A stretch of DNA of 64,000 nucleotides from the NCBI GenBank assembly GCA_933228895.1, contig OW121852.1, positions 127,467,544-127,531,543 of the forward strand, in the 5' to 3' direction. Under the pieces are notes generated by a model. It saw only the letters and a list, made by a program, of their open reading frames with translations, did no database searches and was not told the DNA's origin. Source of the DNA: Platycnemis pennipes (taxonomy: Eukaryota; Arthropoda; Insecta; Odonata; Platycnemididae). The position numbers were made by a program, and so were the translations under genes. Of this stretch, positions 35,857 through 45,800 are shown piece after piece; position 1 is the first letter of the stretch; each line of letters starts with the position of its first letter.

Positions 35857-36660
35857 CTGAAGTTACTTTCTTCCCAAGCGTATACATTTGTTATAGTGAC
35901 ACGATCAAAAAGTCATAATTATTATAAAACACGATGTACGTGAAAATTCGTTCGGGAAAAAAATAAATTACTAGATTGAGTAACGGAACGCGTCAACTCA
36001 GATAAATTTGCCGGCTATCGGAAGTTTTTTTTTCTCACTTATTTTCCAGTGCTGAATTTCCTAACATTCCCTGGCAGGATTCTGGCTCGTAGATTTCGGG
36101 TGATAAAAGCTATTTTTCATTTCGCTATCGTGGTTTACGGATTATCGTAGTTTATACGATGATGCGTTAGTTCTCTACGGGGGGAAAATAACCGAAACGC
36201 TCTCATCCCGCGAAATTACAAAGTTCATTTTATCACCATACAGGAAGTGATCTGTTTTACACAGCGATGTATGAACAGCAATCGAGGTTTGAATGACACT
36301 AAAGAATTGTTATTCAATGTCGCTTTTAACTGCATATCAGCTGTCGATTTCGTAGAGAAATTAACAGCGCGTGAGTATAATATAGCACAGGGTGATCTTC
36401 ATATCTCTTTCGAAATGCACCCCTTTGGATGGTAGATATTTACGAAAGAGATACCCTTGAACTTCACTGAAACGCAAATCAAGCAAGACTTCGTCCGGAC
36501 GACCGATAGCGTAATTACCGTAAATATTTAGAGAAATACACTCACCTTGCGATTATTCGGGACTCCGGCGAAAATTCGTGCGGAAACTGCTCAGTCGTCA
36601 CAAGGGATAGATATATATATGTGGAGAACAAGGATCGGTATCGTGTATCTCATTTGAGAT
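35857..36660 (-). promoter_or_regulatory. 5' untranslated and promoter region of the antiporter
   Basis: A strong donor (cgcaag followed by gtgagtg) at 36546 suggests a non-coding first exon, with transcription start somewhere near 36600-36620. A frame at 36247-36435 has no recognisable homology and is on the other strand. Confidence 0.35.
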
Positions 36661-37480
36661 GAATCCATGACATATCTCTAATCCGCTCATCATTTCCACC
36701 AATGGGTGATACAATGGTATGAGCGGTGCCGATGATGGAGGCCTCCGTTCGTTTGCCCAAGGAGCAACATCGGAGTGGGGCTCCCCAACCCTGTTGGTGG
36801 AATTCAGAGCGGCGCCTTGTCAGTCAGATGTCCCGTGGAGAAGTCGCAAAAGATGGGCCCAGAGAGGGTGAGGGGGAGTGGATGACACGGTGATGCCTAT
36901 CTTTGCAAAGGGTGATGTAGTGCTGTTGGTTCCTTCCCTCTGGTGGTGCATGTGGAAGCAATGGTGAAAAATCTCCTTCGGTATTACGGTACCGCTCACC
37001 CTACAGCAAGGAAGGGAGTCATCGCATTTCACACCCTTTGTAAAGAGGCATCACCCACGGTTCTGCCCCTCCCACATTGACGACCTCTCAAGGGAGCACC
37101 CAACAGATGAGGCCCAGTGCTGCAACCAACTTCTAGGGAAGGTCTTGTCTTCAAAGGAACCTTTTGAGACATTTGTTTTTATATTTGCCACTTATTTGTG
37201 ACCACCTCACCTCGTTAACCACTCCTGCCCACGTCTCCCACACTTCCTTAAAGAAGTTGGTCAACAGAAGTAACCAATGTGGGGAAATTTCCCCACACTG
37301 GTTACTTCTTTTGACCACCAATAACCGTCCACTCCCACGCTTCTCCCCTTTCCCTCCCCCCCCCCCCCCCCCCCCCCATTTTTGGCTTTTTCATATATAC
37401 ATATATATTGGTGCATCTTAGATATACGCTACCTGACGATGCTGTAATACAGTGAAACCGGGGTCGTAGTAGTCATTTTT
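36661..37480 (+). mobile_element. Penelope-type terminal (pLTR) remnant
   Basis: Resembles the 3' part of the element at 30739-32935 in layout: a pyrimidine-rich segment, a run of about 20 C (37358-37378), a tatatata stretch and a hammerhead-like motif. No RT frame remains. Only the last 120 bp are assigned with confidence. Confidence 0.5.
37428..37470 (+). ncRNA. hammerhead-ribozyme-like motif, complete three-stem version
   Basis: Core ctgacga (37433-37439), stem-loop II ctgt-aat-acag, gaaa (37454-37457), a short accgg-gggt stem III, and cleavage triplet GUC ending at 37465. Stem I pairs gctac (37428-37432) with gtagt (37466-37470), five base pairs including one wobble. This is the architecture of minimal type I hammerheads reported in Penelope-like elements. 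Self-cleavage has not been shown. Confidence 0.6.
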
Positions 37481-37499
37481 GTGGATTTGGCTCGTGTTT

Positions 37500-38110
37500 T
37501 TTCTTTCTGTGTTATCATGCTTCACTTCCACTCCATATTGCCTGAATCTTCAGAATTTGTTAAACATTTCAATTAAATGAGGTGTTCAACAGCTGTTCCG
37601 AGTGGTATGAGGCCAAGCATTGTCGCAGGGAAGACAGACTCCCTTCGTCCGCATCCCTAGGAATTTGTTTTGCAAGGCTGTGCAAGATTTTAGAGGGTCT
37701 CACAGTATCTTACAAGGTTGACTGTATCTCCACTCAGTAAGATTTCGGCAAGCAAAACTCCTTTTCGGTACCAGAAAACTGTCGTCATGATTTTTTGAGC
37801 TGATTACAGATTTTTGATTTTTTGCTATAGGTGAATGGGAATGGAATCACAGCAATGAGGGCCATTTGCTCTCTGGGGTATGTTGCTAAAACCATGTTTC
37901 ATCTCCTGAAATCCCATTGAGTCAGAAAAAATCTCGCCTTCATTTTCAAAATGGATATGGGAAGCATGTAAAACTGTGCTCTTGGCACAAGATGGAATAA
38001 TGACACTTACCTTAACCAGTCACCAGACTGAGAGTTGTGCAGCTATACTGATGCCCAGCACCACACGTTCACTTCAGCTGGCTTTCCACTAGATGATAGT
38101 GACACCTACT
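37500..38110 (-). pseudogene. mariner transposase remnant
   Basis: Minus-strand reading near 37830-37930 gives GDETWF followed by TPESK, the catalytic region of mariner transposases. Around 37740-37790 a decayed GTEKEFCLPKSY matches the next block. Many stops; no intact ends were found. Confidence 0.6.
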
Positions 38111-38297
38111 CAGAAAACAAAATTTCCCTGCGAGAGCTATGAGCCTTGTAGCCTTACTTTCTGGATAGACCTCATAGTCAAGTTTAAAGTTTACTATATA
38201 AAGCATAAGACAGGTATACTAACATGTATAGGTCCTAACCCGTTGAATCCAATTATGGAGTAATTAAAGGCTGTATATTAGGCCTGTTTTAATTTAA

Positions 38298-39415
38298 CAC
38301 ATTCACTGCGGCGTGACCCACCGGTGGGTCACGCAGATGCGTCTAGCGGCGCGGCCATAAAATTCTGTGAATTTTCGTAACTTGCGAGGAGTATTGTGAG
38401 AGTAGGAATCGAGAACTTCTCAAGTGACTTCACCCAGAGGTTAGTCACTGTTCAAATAATAGACTACTATGTGACACTTAGTGTGACCCACCGGTGGGTC
38501 ACGCCGCCCCACCTGAAACTTTTTTCAGCGTGAGCGGTGTGGCCCACCGGTGGGTCACGAACAAATTTCATAAAAGTGTATTATATCCAAAATACGTTAA
38601 TTTTTTGCTTTCTTTTTGTTTTTTTTTCATGTTTATGCGATTTTTATACATAAGGATGAACAATACTCGATAGAGTAAAACATCAACTTATTAAAAATAA
38701 TGAAAATGTTTAGGAAAATTTTTTCTCCTCAACCTCTTGGCTGTCCGTCAGTTGCTCGTAAGCTAAACAGTCCGAACTGCACTCGCCTGGCTGTGTGAGA
38801 GCTCTCTCTCTTCCCTTCCCCCCCCCCCACTCTACGGAAGGGCAATTGGGAAAGAGTCGCGTAGCGTTCTTGAGCCAATCCCTCAGTGGTGGATGAGTGA
38901 CCGTGCCCTTGCCGCGTGAACGTCTTCCGAAATGCAGACACTACTTTTTTCTGAGTGAGACAAACCACTATGTACTCTTTCCAAAGGATCCCCCTTCCCT
39001 TTTCTCATAGTGTGAACAAGGCTGGGGAATCGGTACGCATGGATGGGCGTCTAAGTCTCACAGACGGGCGCGAACAAGGGCAGGGGCAATAAACAGAGAC
39101 GGGTGGGAGTCTCCTGGGTTTTCCGAACATCAGCAAATCTTTACCACATGCATTGTATTGTTGCCCCTCTCTTCCCCCATCCCACGCCAGGGTCTAGAAG
39201 ATAGCGTGCCCCACGTGGCTTGTGGAGGGGTGGGCTGGGGGCGAAGCTGGGAGTGGCCTCCCCCAGCCTTCCTCTAATCTCAGGAAACAGCTGAGTGTTG
39301 CCGCTTCAACCACCATTCCTCGGCAGTGGCCAGAAGCTCGGAAGGACTGTGACCCACCGGTGGGTCACGCCGTGCTGTGAGGGGTAGGGCTTTAAACAGC
39401 TCCGCAGTGAACGTG
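38298..39415. mobile_element. piggyBac-type MITE in TTAA target
   Basis: Ends CACATTCACTGCGG (from 38298) and, read inward from 39415, CACGTTCACTGCGG, each next to TTAA (38294-38297 and 39416-39419). The TTAA target and terminal repeat fit the piggyBac superfamily. The 1118-bp interior lacks a transposase and holds four copies of a 20-bp palindrome, two of them near the left end and one near the right. Confidence 0.85.
38313..38332. repeat. 20-bp palindrome gtgacccaccggtgggtcac, copy 1
   Basis: A perfect palindrome 15 bp inside the left terminal repeat. Other copies are at 38483-38502 (perfect), 38539-38558 (one arm changed) and 39349-39368 (perfect). Repeated palindromes close to both termini suggest transposase-binding or hairpin sites. 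Confidence 0.9.
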
Positions 39416-39419
39416 TTAA

Positions 39420-39756
39420 AGTACCTATGACCTTCCCTATTATTTACCTAATTTACTACTAACTACTACTATTATTTACTTATGAAATGTCATTTATTAT
39501 CCTAATGATACATCTATACTAAACATGTGAGATGATTTTGCAGATGCTACATAATAACGCAGCACACCGAACTTGAAAATGAATGCACCAACCAAACTTG
39601 AAAATGAAAATGTCCAGTACTGAGCAAATTTAGAATGAATGAGAATAAAACATTTTTTCTTAATGTCCACAATTAAATTAATTCACCTACATATTGTCCT
39701 CTTAGTAGTTACACATGAATATACATACAAATCATGACCCATAAGATTTCTGGGCA
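39420..39756. other. gene-free AT-rich spacer
   Basis: No coding signal or repeat structure was noted. Confidence 0.4.
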
Positions 39757-40860
39757 TATCTCCAAGGAAAAACCTTGACTGGCACCCTCACTTTGATGAA
39801 ATCATCAGAAAAATGGCTCCTGGGACATTAATGATCAGGAAACCTGATGCTACCACTTCATTACAACCTTTAAAATTGGTATATTATGTCAAAATTCACT
39901 ATTCATTAGCCTATGGAGTTGTCGTCTGGGGTAACTCCAGTGCAGCAATGAAGACATTTTTAATTCAATAAATGGTCATTGAAGGAAATGGTGAATGTAG
40001 CCGTCAGGGCCCAAGGAAGGCCACTATTTAAGAAACTTCATTACTCTACCCGACTTATGAATCCTTCATTGCTGTTTACTCACAAAAAAAGAACCCACGT
40101 CTATTTTTGGAAAATAGCATCTGTCCATTTCTAAGGCCGGGATTACGATGAACGTTTTCTGATGTGACGGAAACGGATGGTGGCGTTGTTGAAGTTAGGA
40201 GAATGGGAACGCAATGAAGCTAAGCACGATGGACGGACGGACGGATAAGCACGATTGACGTGCCGCCGACATACGTTGAGCAAAGCTTGTCAAGGTTTAG
40301 CTTTCCCGTCACGTTGGTTTCCGTCAACCAATCAGGAGTGACTTGAAAATCAAGTGGGGGGGAGGAGGGTAAATGTTCTGATGAGGGTGACACTTTTCAA
40401 AAAATTTTTTCGACCACTGAAAATCGTCCTTTTTCGATGAAATTTTCACGACACAACCTGCTATGTTTACACATCACTCACACTTGAAAAGTTTTGGAAA
40501 ATGATAAAAACTTACGGTTTTATACCAATTGGAACCCAAGAGGTGATTGTTCGCCTCGCCGCCATATTGGAAAACGGCAGTGTTTCCTATCTACCGTCGA
40601 TCGTGATACACCACCAACAATTGAGCCGCTACGTTGCCGTTCACCGCCACCGTCTGTTTCCGTCACGTCAGAAAACGTTCATCGTAATCCCAGCCTAAGA
40701 GAGGCCCGCACCATTCTTTGTCACTAATGTACGATAAACTGCTTACAAGCATAAAAAGCAAGTCCTGTGTACACTTTAAAACTTAAATTGAAGGCACTAT
40801 TAATTCTAAAAAAAAACTACTACAACACTGACAAACTCTTAAAAGACAAACTGTAAATAT
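39757..40860 (+). mobile_element. LINE RT C-terminal fragment split by a MITE
   Basis: Plus-strand pieces read FLGISPRKNLDWHPHFDEI, LVYYVKIHYSLAYGVVVWGN and FLENSICPF (39757-40134), then continue after the MITE with EARTILCH and a decayed C-terminal tail. The block matches the post-RT thumb of CR1/Jockey-like LINEs. Stops are present. Confidence 0.7.
40135..40695. mobile_element. PIF/Harbinger-type MITE
   Basis: Ends GGCCGGGATTACGATGAACG (left) and GGCTGGGATTACGATGAACG (right, inward). Similarity continues for about 50 bp. TAA flanks both sides (40132-40134 and 40696-40698), the 3-bp target of PIF/Harbinger elements. No transposase lies inside its 561 bp. It interrupts the LINE fragment. Confidence 0.88.
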
Positions 40861-40869
40861 TCTAAAAGA

Positions 40870-41614
40870 GATTTTTTTAATGATAATGATAATGATAATT
40901 TATTCCATCCGGGAGACATTACAGGAATGTATTGGACAGGTCAAGATAAAAAAAAATATAAAAATGGTTCACAAAGAAGGCACGTATAGATTAACACTAC
41001 AAAAAGTACTCTTCCACACTATAAAAACACTTTGACATCAGGAACTTCCTTAGCTGGCATTTGAATGCAGACATTGTTTGAGTGTTTTTTAAATGCACCG
41101 GAAGGGCATTGTACAATTTTATACACATAACTCTGGGACCTAATGAGGAGACCTTAAAATTTTGCTGAATTACGTGTAGATCAGTTATATGTCTTGTCTT
41201 GTGTTCATGATAAAACTCATTTTTTACAAACCAAGATAAATTTTCCCTGGTAAAAACCAATGTACAGTAAATATAAATAGATGGCACGGTAAGCAAATCT
41301 AATTTTTTAAAAAGAGGTCGGCAATGGCTCCTGAACTGGGCATTACACATAGATCTTACAATCTTCTTTTGAATTCTAAAAGTATTAATTAGTAAGGAGG
41401 AAGAACCCCAAATGACAATACCATACGACACATGCGAATAAAAATATGCATAGTAGACACTTTTGAGTACTTTAACACTAAGTGAGTGTTTAACTGTGGA
41501 CAATAAATAGTAGGCAGAGTTTAATTTTTTACACAAATTCTCAATGTGGTGAGACCAATTTAATAGTGGGTCGATTATTAATCTATTCCATGTAACAACA
41601 TTTACATGAATCAA
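40870..41614 (-). mobile_element. LINE ORF2 C-terminus with microsatellite tail
   Basis: An open minus-strand frame (40997-41614) begins after a truncated 5' border and reads LLNWSHHIENLCKKLNSAYY, YYAYFYSHVSYGIVIWGSS and LYNALPVHLKNTQTMSAFK, the C-terminal domain of CR1/Jockey-like LINEs. The stop at 40997 is natural in position. A 3' tail of tcatta-type repeats follows at about 40875-40905, as expected for the 3' end of such an element. Since 205 codons are intact, this copy is younger than its neighbour. Confidence 0.82.
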
Positions 41615-42127
41615 CTTCTTTAATGACCATGTTCTATGTCATATGGCCTACAGAACAATAAAGTTAACTTTATTATCACAACTAAATGTTTTTTTTTTCT
41701 GCTTGACATTATTTCCTTCATGCTAGGTGATACAAGAATTTTCTGGAATTTGGAAATAAACTAATCGCTAAAAATCTAGAGGGGCTTTATTTATTCTAAC
41801 TTTACACATTTCTTTTCAATAAGATGATTGATGGACTATTAAAAAGTGCACTATGAGGAGCAGCACTAGCCCAACATATGCACCAAAGAAAGCTCATGCA
41901 ATTGTTACAAGCATATCAGCGAATTTTACAAAACATTAGTCTGTCATCCTCAAATCACAATAAAATAAAAACACCTCTAATTTTGAGGTTATTTATCACA
42001 GGAATATGGCACTGATAAATAAATTACTGCAAGACAAACTGAATATGCATATAAATTCAGTCGTTAAATGAAGGAATTGCACTTTCCATGACATGATAAC
42101 AAAATATGCAAGAAATCTTTAAGCGTT
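41615..42127. other. gene-free spacer
   Basis: AT-rich; may include 3' untranslated sequence of the RAP1-like gene. No polyadenylation signal was assigned. Confidence 0.35.
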
Positions 42128-42287
42128 TTCCACCGGGATAAATATTTTATAGCTGCCGATATTTCAGAGCCTAACTTGAACTCCATCCTCACGGAAAATG
42201 CAATGCAAAGACATCATTTTCCCTCAGGATGGAGTTTGAGCCAGGTTTAGAAATGTCGGTAACCATTAAATATTTATCCCGGTGGAA
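42128..42287. repeat. foldback element, about 160 bp
   Basis: The two halves are inverted copies: ttccaccgggataaata at the left pairs with its complement at the right end, and an internal aactccatcct/aggatggagtt pair continues the stem nearly to the centre. About 75 bp per arm with mismatches. Likely a palindromic MITE downstream of the RAP1-like stop codon. Confidence 0.75.
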
Positions 42288-42521
42288 GAACCAAACAGAC
42301 TTGCATATTATTTGCCAGGAAAAAATTAAAATTTACATCAAAACAAAAGTTCTCCCAGAGTGAGTTTTGTTGAGCAAAGAACATAAGTCAGATAGTCTTT
42401 TCTGAACAGGTTCTTTTGATCAAAGTTACACAAACCTTCAATTTTTTAATGTCTTGCTCGAAAGGTTCAGAGCTATGCATTTCTCACACTTGCACTCACT
42501 CAATAAAGAAAGAAGTGAAAA

Positions 42522-42877
42522 TCAAATTTCTTCCTCGTCAGAAGAGACGGTCCCTAACCACTTGTTGACCTGGGATGCAATTCTGTCTTCAGCCAAGAGT
42601 GTGTCATTGCCAGTTACCATCAGATCATCAGGAGTAACACACGAAGCCACGTCAATGTTGAACCTCACAGCTGAAGCCGAATCTTCTGGCAAAATTTCTG
42701 AATCCTCGGCTGCCTGCAGCCCTAAGTCATACACCGGAGTGCAGGTGCTGGCACTGCTCAGGTCAGTGGCTGAGTCACCCTCTTCCATCCGTGTGTTCCC
42801 ATCCTTATTCTCCACAAATGGATCAGTCCCATGCGAAATATTATTCAGCCAAGTAATCAGCATATCCCGGGTTGATT
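42522..42877 (-). CDS. TERF2IP: RAP1-like terminal exon
   Basis: 356 bp, entering in phase 1 after gttgaag and ending at a stop after SSDEEEI. It is acidic and low in complexity; DMLITWLNN opens it and LLAEDRIASQVNKWLG precedes the end. The acceptor is weaker than the others, but the phase match and open frame support it. Confidence 0.65.
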
Positions 42878-45800
42878 CTTCAACATACCAAGACAGCAGA
42901 ATCCACATATAGATTATATATCAAAAGAGCTAAGTAAAGTTATCTATCTTACTAGGAAATTATCCCATACTGTAAAGCAGGATGTCCTTCGGCAGGCATA
43001 TTTTGCTTTGTTCAACTCTGTGATGACCTATGGCATCATCCTCTGAGGCAATTCTCCTCAAGCATAAAAATATTTAAAATCCAAAAAAGTTATAAGGGTC
43101 ATGTCAAGAGTAAATAATAGGCACAGCTGTAGGGAACTTTTCCCCAAAGACCTTACATTCCCTAGCCAATTTATGTATAGTTGCCTGCTGGACGTCATGG
43201 CCAGCCTAAATATATTTATAATTATAGGAAACAAGCAGATTAAATATAATTACAATTATAGGAAACAAGCAGATCAAATTTATTAAATTAGTAGTCCAGT
43301 TTCTAGTGGTAGTAGACTATAAAAGGACTTTAAATCCCCATTTGCAAGTTGATTGTTATCCCTTGCCTAAACCAAAGGATATATTTGTTGCTATGTCCAA
43401 AGGAAAAAAAATTGCTGTAGTAGACTTATCTGAAGCATATTTACAATTGAAAGTGGAAAAAGATAGTCAGAAGTATCTAGTTATGAACACACCCTTGGGT
43501 CTTTTAAAACCCACTAGACTGATGTATGGGATAGCTGTTGGAGTGTGTGATTTTTCTTGTCATTGCACTCATATTGATATCGTATAAGTTGGCTATTTGT
43601 ATTATTGCCTTCTTTTGTTTGCAAATGCAGCTGTTATTGGTATTGCTATGTATCTTACTTGGTTATTTATGTTATGTCTGTATCCAAGTGTAACTATGTA
43701 TTAGCGTCTTAATGTACGTTGGTTACGAAGAAAGATGTAATATATTCCTTTTCTAACTCTCTGCTTCACAAGTATTTAGTTGGGAAGTAAGAACCAATTA
43801 AGTATCGCAACAGGTTATGGGCCCAGAACACCCTAACACCACGCGAAGTAAGTGAGAAGCATTAAGTTACGGAAAGATAAGGAATTTAAGACGCCAACGA
43901 GTAAGATATCGAAGTCCAGATGGCCGCCGAAGAGACGAGGGAATCAAAGGTACTTTTGAATGCCGATGGATCTAACTACTACCCATGGTCAAAGAGACTT
44001 GAGGCCAAACTGATTGACAAAAATTGCTGGAACGCTATCGACCCGGGGTTTGGTGACACGATTCACGACCACGACGATGAAGATGAGGCGATAGGCAGAC
44101 TCAATGCTGAACAGCTGAGAATCAACCGAAAGGCACGTGGTATCATATTTGATGCTCTGAACAGCTCCACAATTTATGATGTCGGTGAATTAAAGCTCGC
44201 GAAGAAAGCATGGGACACGCTACACCAAATGTACGGGGAGTTTGGCATTATTCACACAATGCTATTCTTCAAGCAAATGGCGAGGTTAGATAAGACGGCC
44301 GGTATGTCCATGTCAGAGTACATATCGACGATGCACGAGCTCATCCAAAAGGTGAGAATGGGAGTAATCCCTACCGGTGCTTTGCGGCATTTCTCCTCAT
44401 GGGGCTACCATTATCCGAGTACGACTCGTTCGTGAGATCGTTCGAAGGAAACCTCGGCGAACTTACGTCCAGGAATGTCAAGGGAAGGCTGCTAATGGAA
44501 GAAAAGAGGTCAAAGCTGGTGGCTACGTCCTCAAGTACGGAGGAAACAATAGCCCTGAAGGTGAATTCCAATCAGAAAAATAGTAGGCAAGGCGGTGGCA
44601 AGTACAAGCTCGACAATAAAGGTGGCGACAATTCTCAAGGTAAATGGAAAGGAGAACACAGCCAAAGTCAGATGAAGTGCTATTCATGCAAGGGACTTGG
44701 TCATGCGGCAAGGCAGTGTCCTGTGTGGCTTGCTTTCAAGGAGCAACAGGCGAAGAAAGACGCCAGTGGCAAAGCATCAGTGGCAAGCTGTAATGAGCGG
44801 GACGAGGAAGTGGAAGCCGTACTCCTTTGTGCTGAGGGTGATGCCCATGCATATGTAAGCAGAGAATCAGAGGGAAAATGGTTTGTCGACTCTGGAGCTT
44901 CTGACCACATGTGCAGCGACATAGATGCATTTAAGGAGCTAGACATGTCAAGAAAGGGATTTGTGAAAATTGGAGATGGATTCAAGTTACACGTTGAAGG
45001 TGTCGGCACTGTTGAGGTGAAATCAGAGAGGACAATCATCTTGACTGAAGTCATGTATGTGCCCAAGCTGTACTGCAATCTATTATCCGTGTACCGACTG
45101 ACGGAGAAAGGTGGTAAAATCATTTTTGAAGGAAGAACTGCCAAAGCAATGATGGAGGGGAAGACCATATTTCGGGCATCGAAGTATAAGAAAATGTATG
45201 TTATGGAAGTAAACATACCAACTAGGCAAGAAAACGCACTCCCTTCTGTCACATTGCAAGCTACGTCCATGGAAACTTGGCACAAGAGGCTTGGTCATGC
45301 AAGTAAGGACACGATAAGAAAGATTCATGTGCTGAGTGGAATAAAGAAAGAAGACAGCGACAGATGCGAAGTATGTGTCCAGGGGAAGTTGACAAGGAAG
45401 CCATTCCCTGTGAGCAACTCAAGAACAAGCAGGCCTCTCGAGTTGGTCCACACCGACTTGATGGGAAAGTTTGACCCACCATCATGCGGAGGGGCACAGT
45501 ACGTCATTGTGTTCACAGATGACTACTCAAGACATGTGTCGGTGATAACCATGAAGACCAAGGACGAGGTATTGGCGAAGCTGTGCAAGTACAAGACAAA
45601 GATGGAGGCCCTATCTGGCGAAAGGCTCACAAGGATTAGGTCAGATTTTGGGGCAGAGTATGTAAATGAGGAGCTCGACCGATATCTGGATCAGCATGGC
45701 ATTATCCATGAGAAGAGTGTGCCATATTGCAAACAGCAAAATGGAAGAGGGGAAAGGCAGAACCGAACCGTGTGTGAGATGGCAAGGTGCATGCTAACTG

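Noticed and set aside
36247..36435. 62-codon frame in the antiporter 5' region
   Set aside because: No motif, no splice context, and opposite strand to the gene.
44377..44440. Programmed frameshift between copia gag and pol
   Set aside because: Copia-type elements usually have one frame, and the gag similarity itself continues in the new frame, so a one-base mutation is simpler. Other copies would decide.
44701..45285. Minus-strand frames over the copia pol
   Set aside because: They mirror the copia coding strand and have no independent support.
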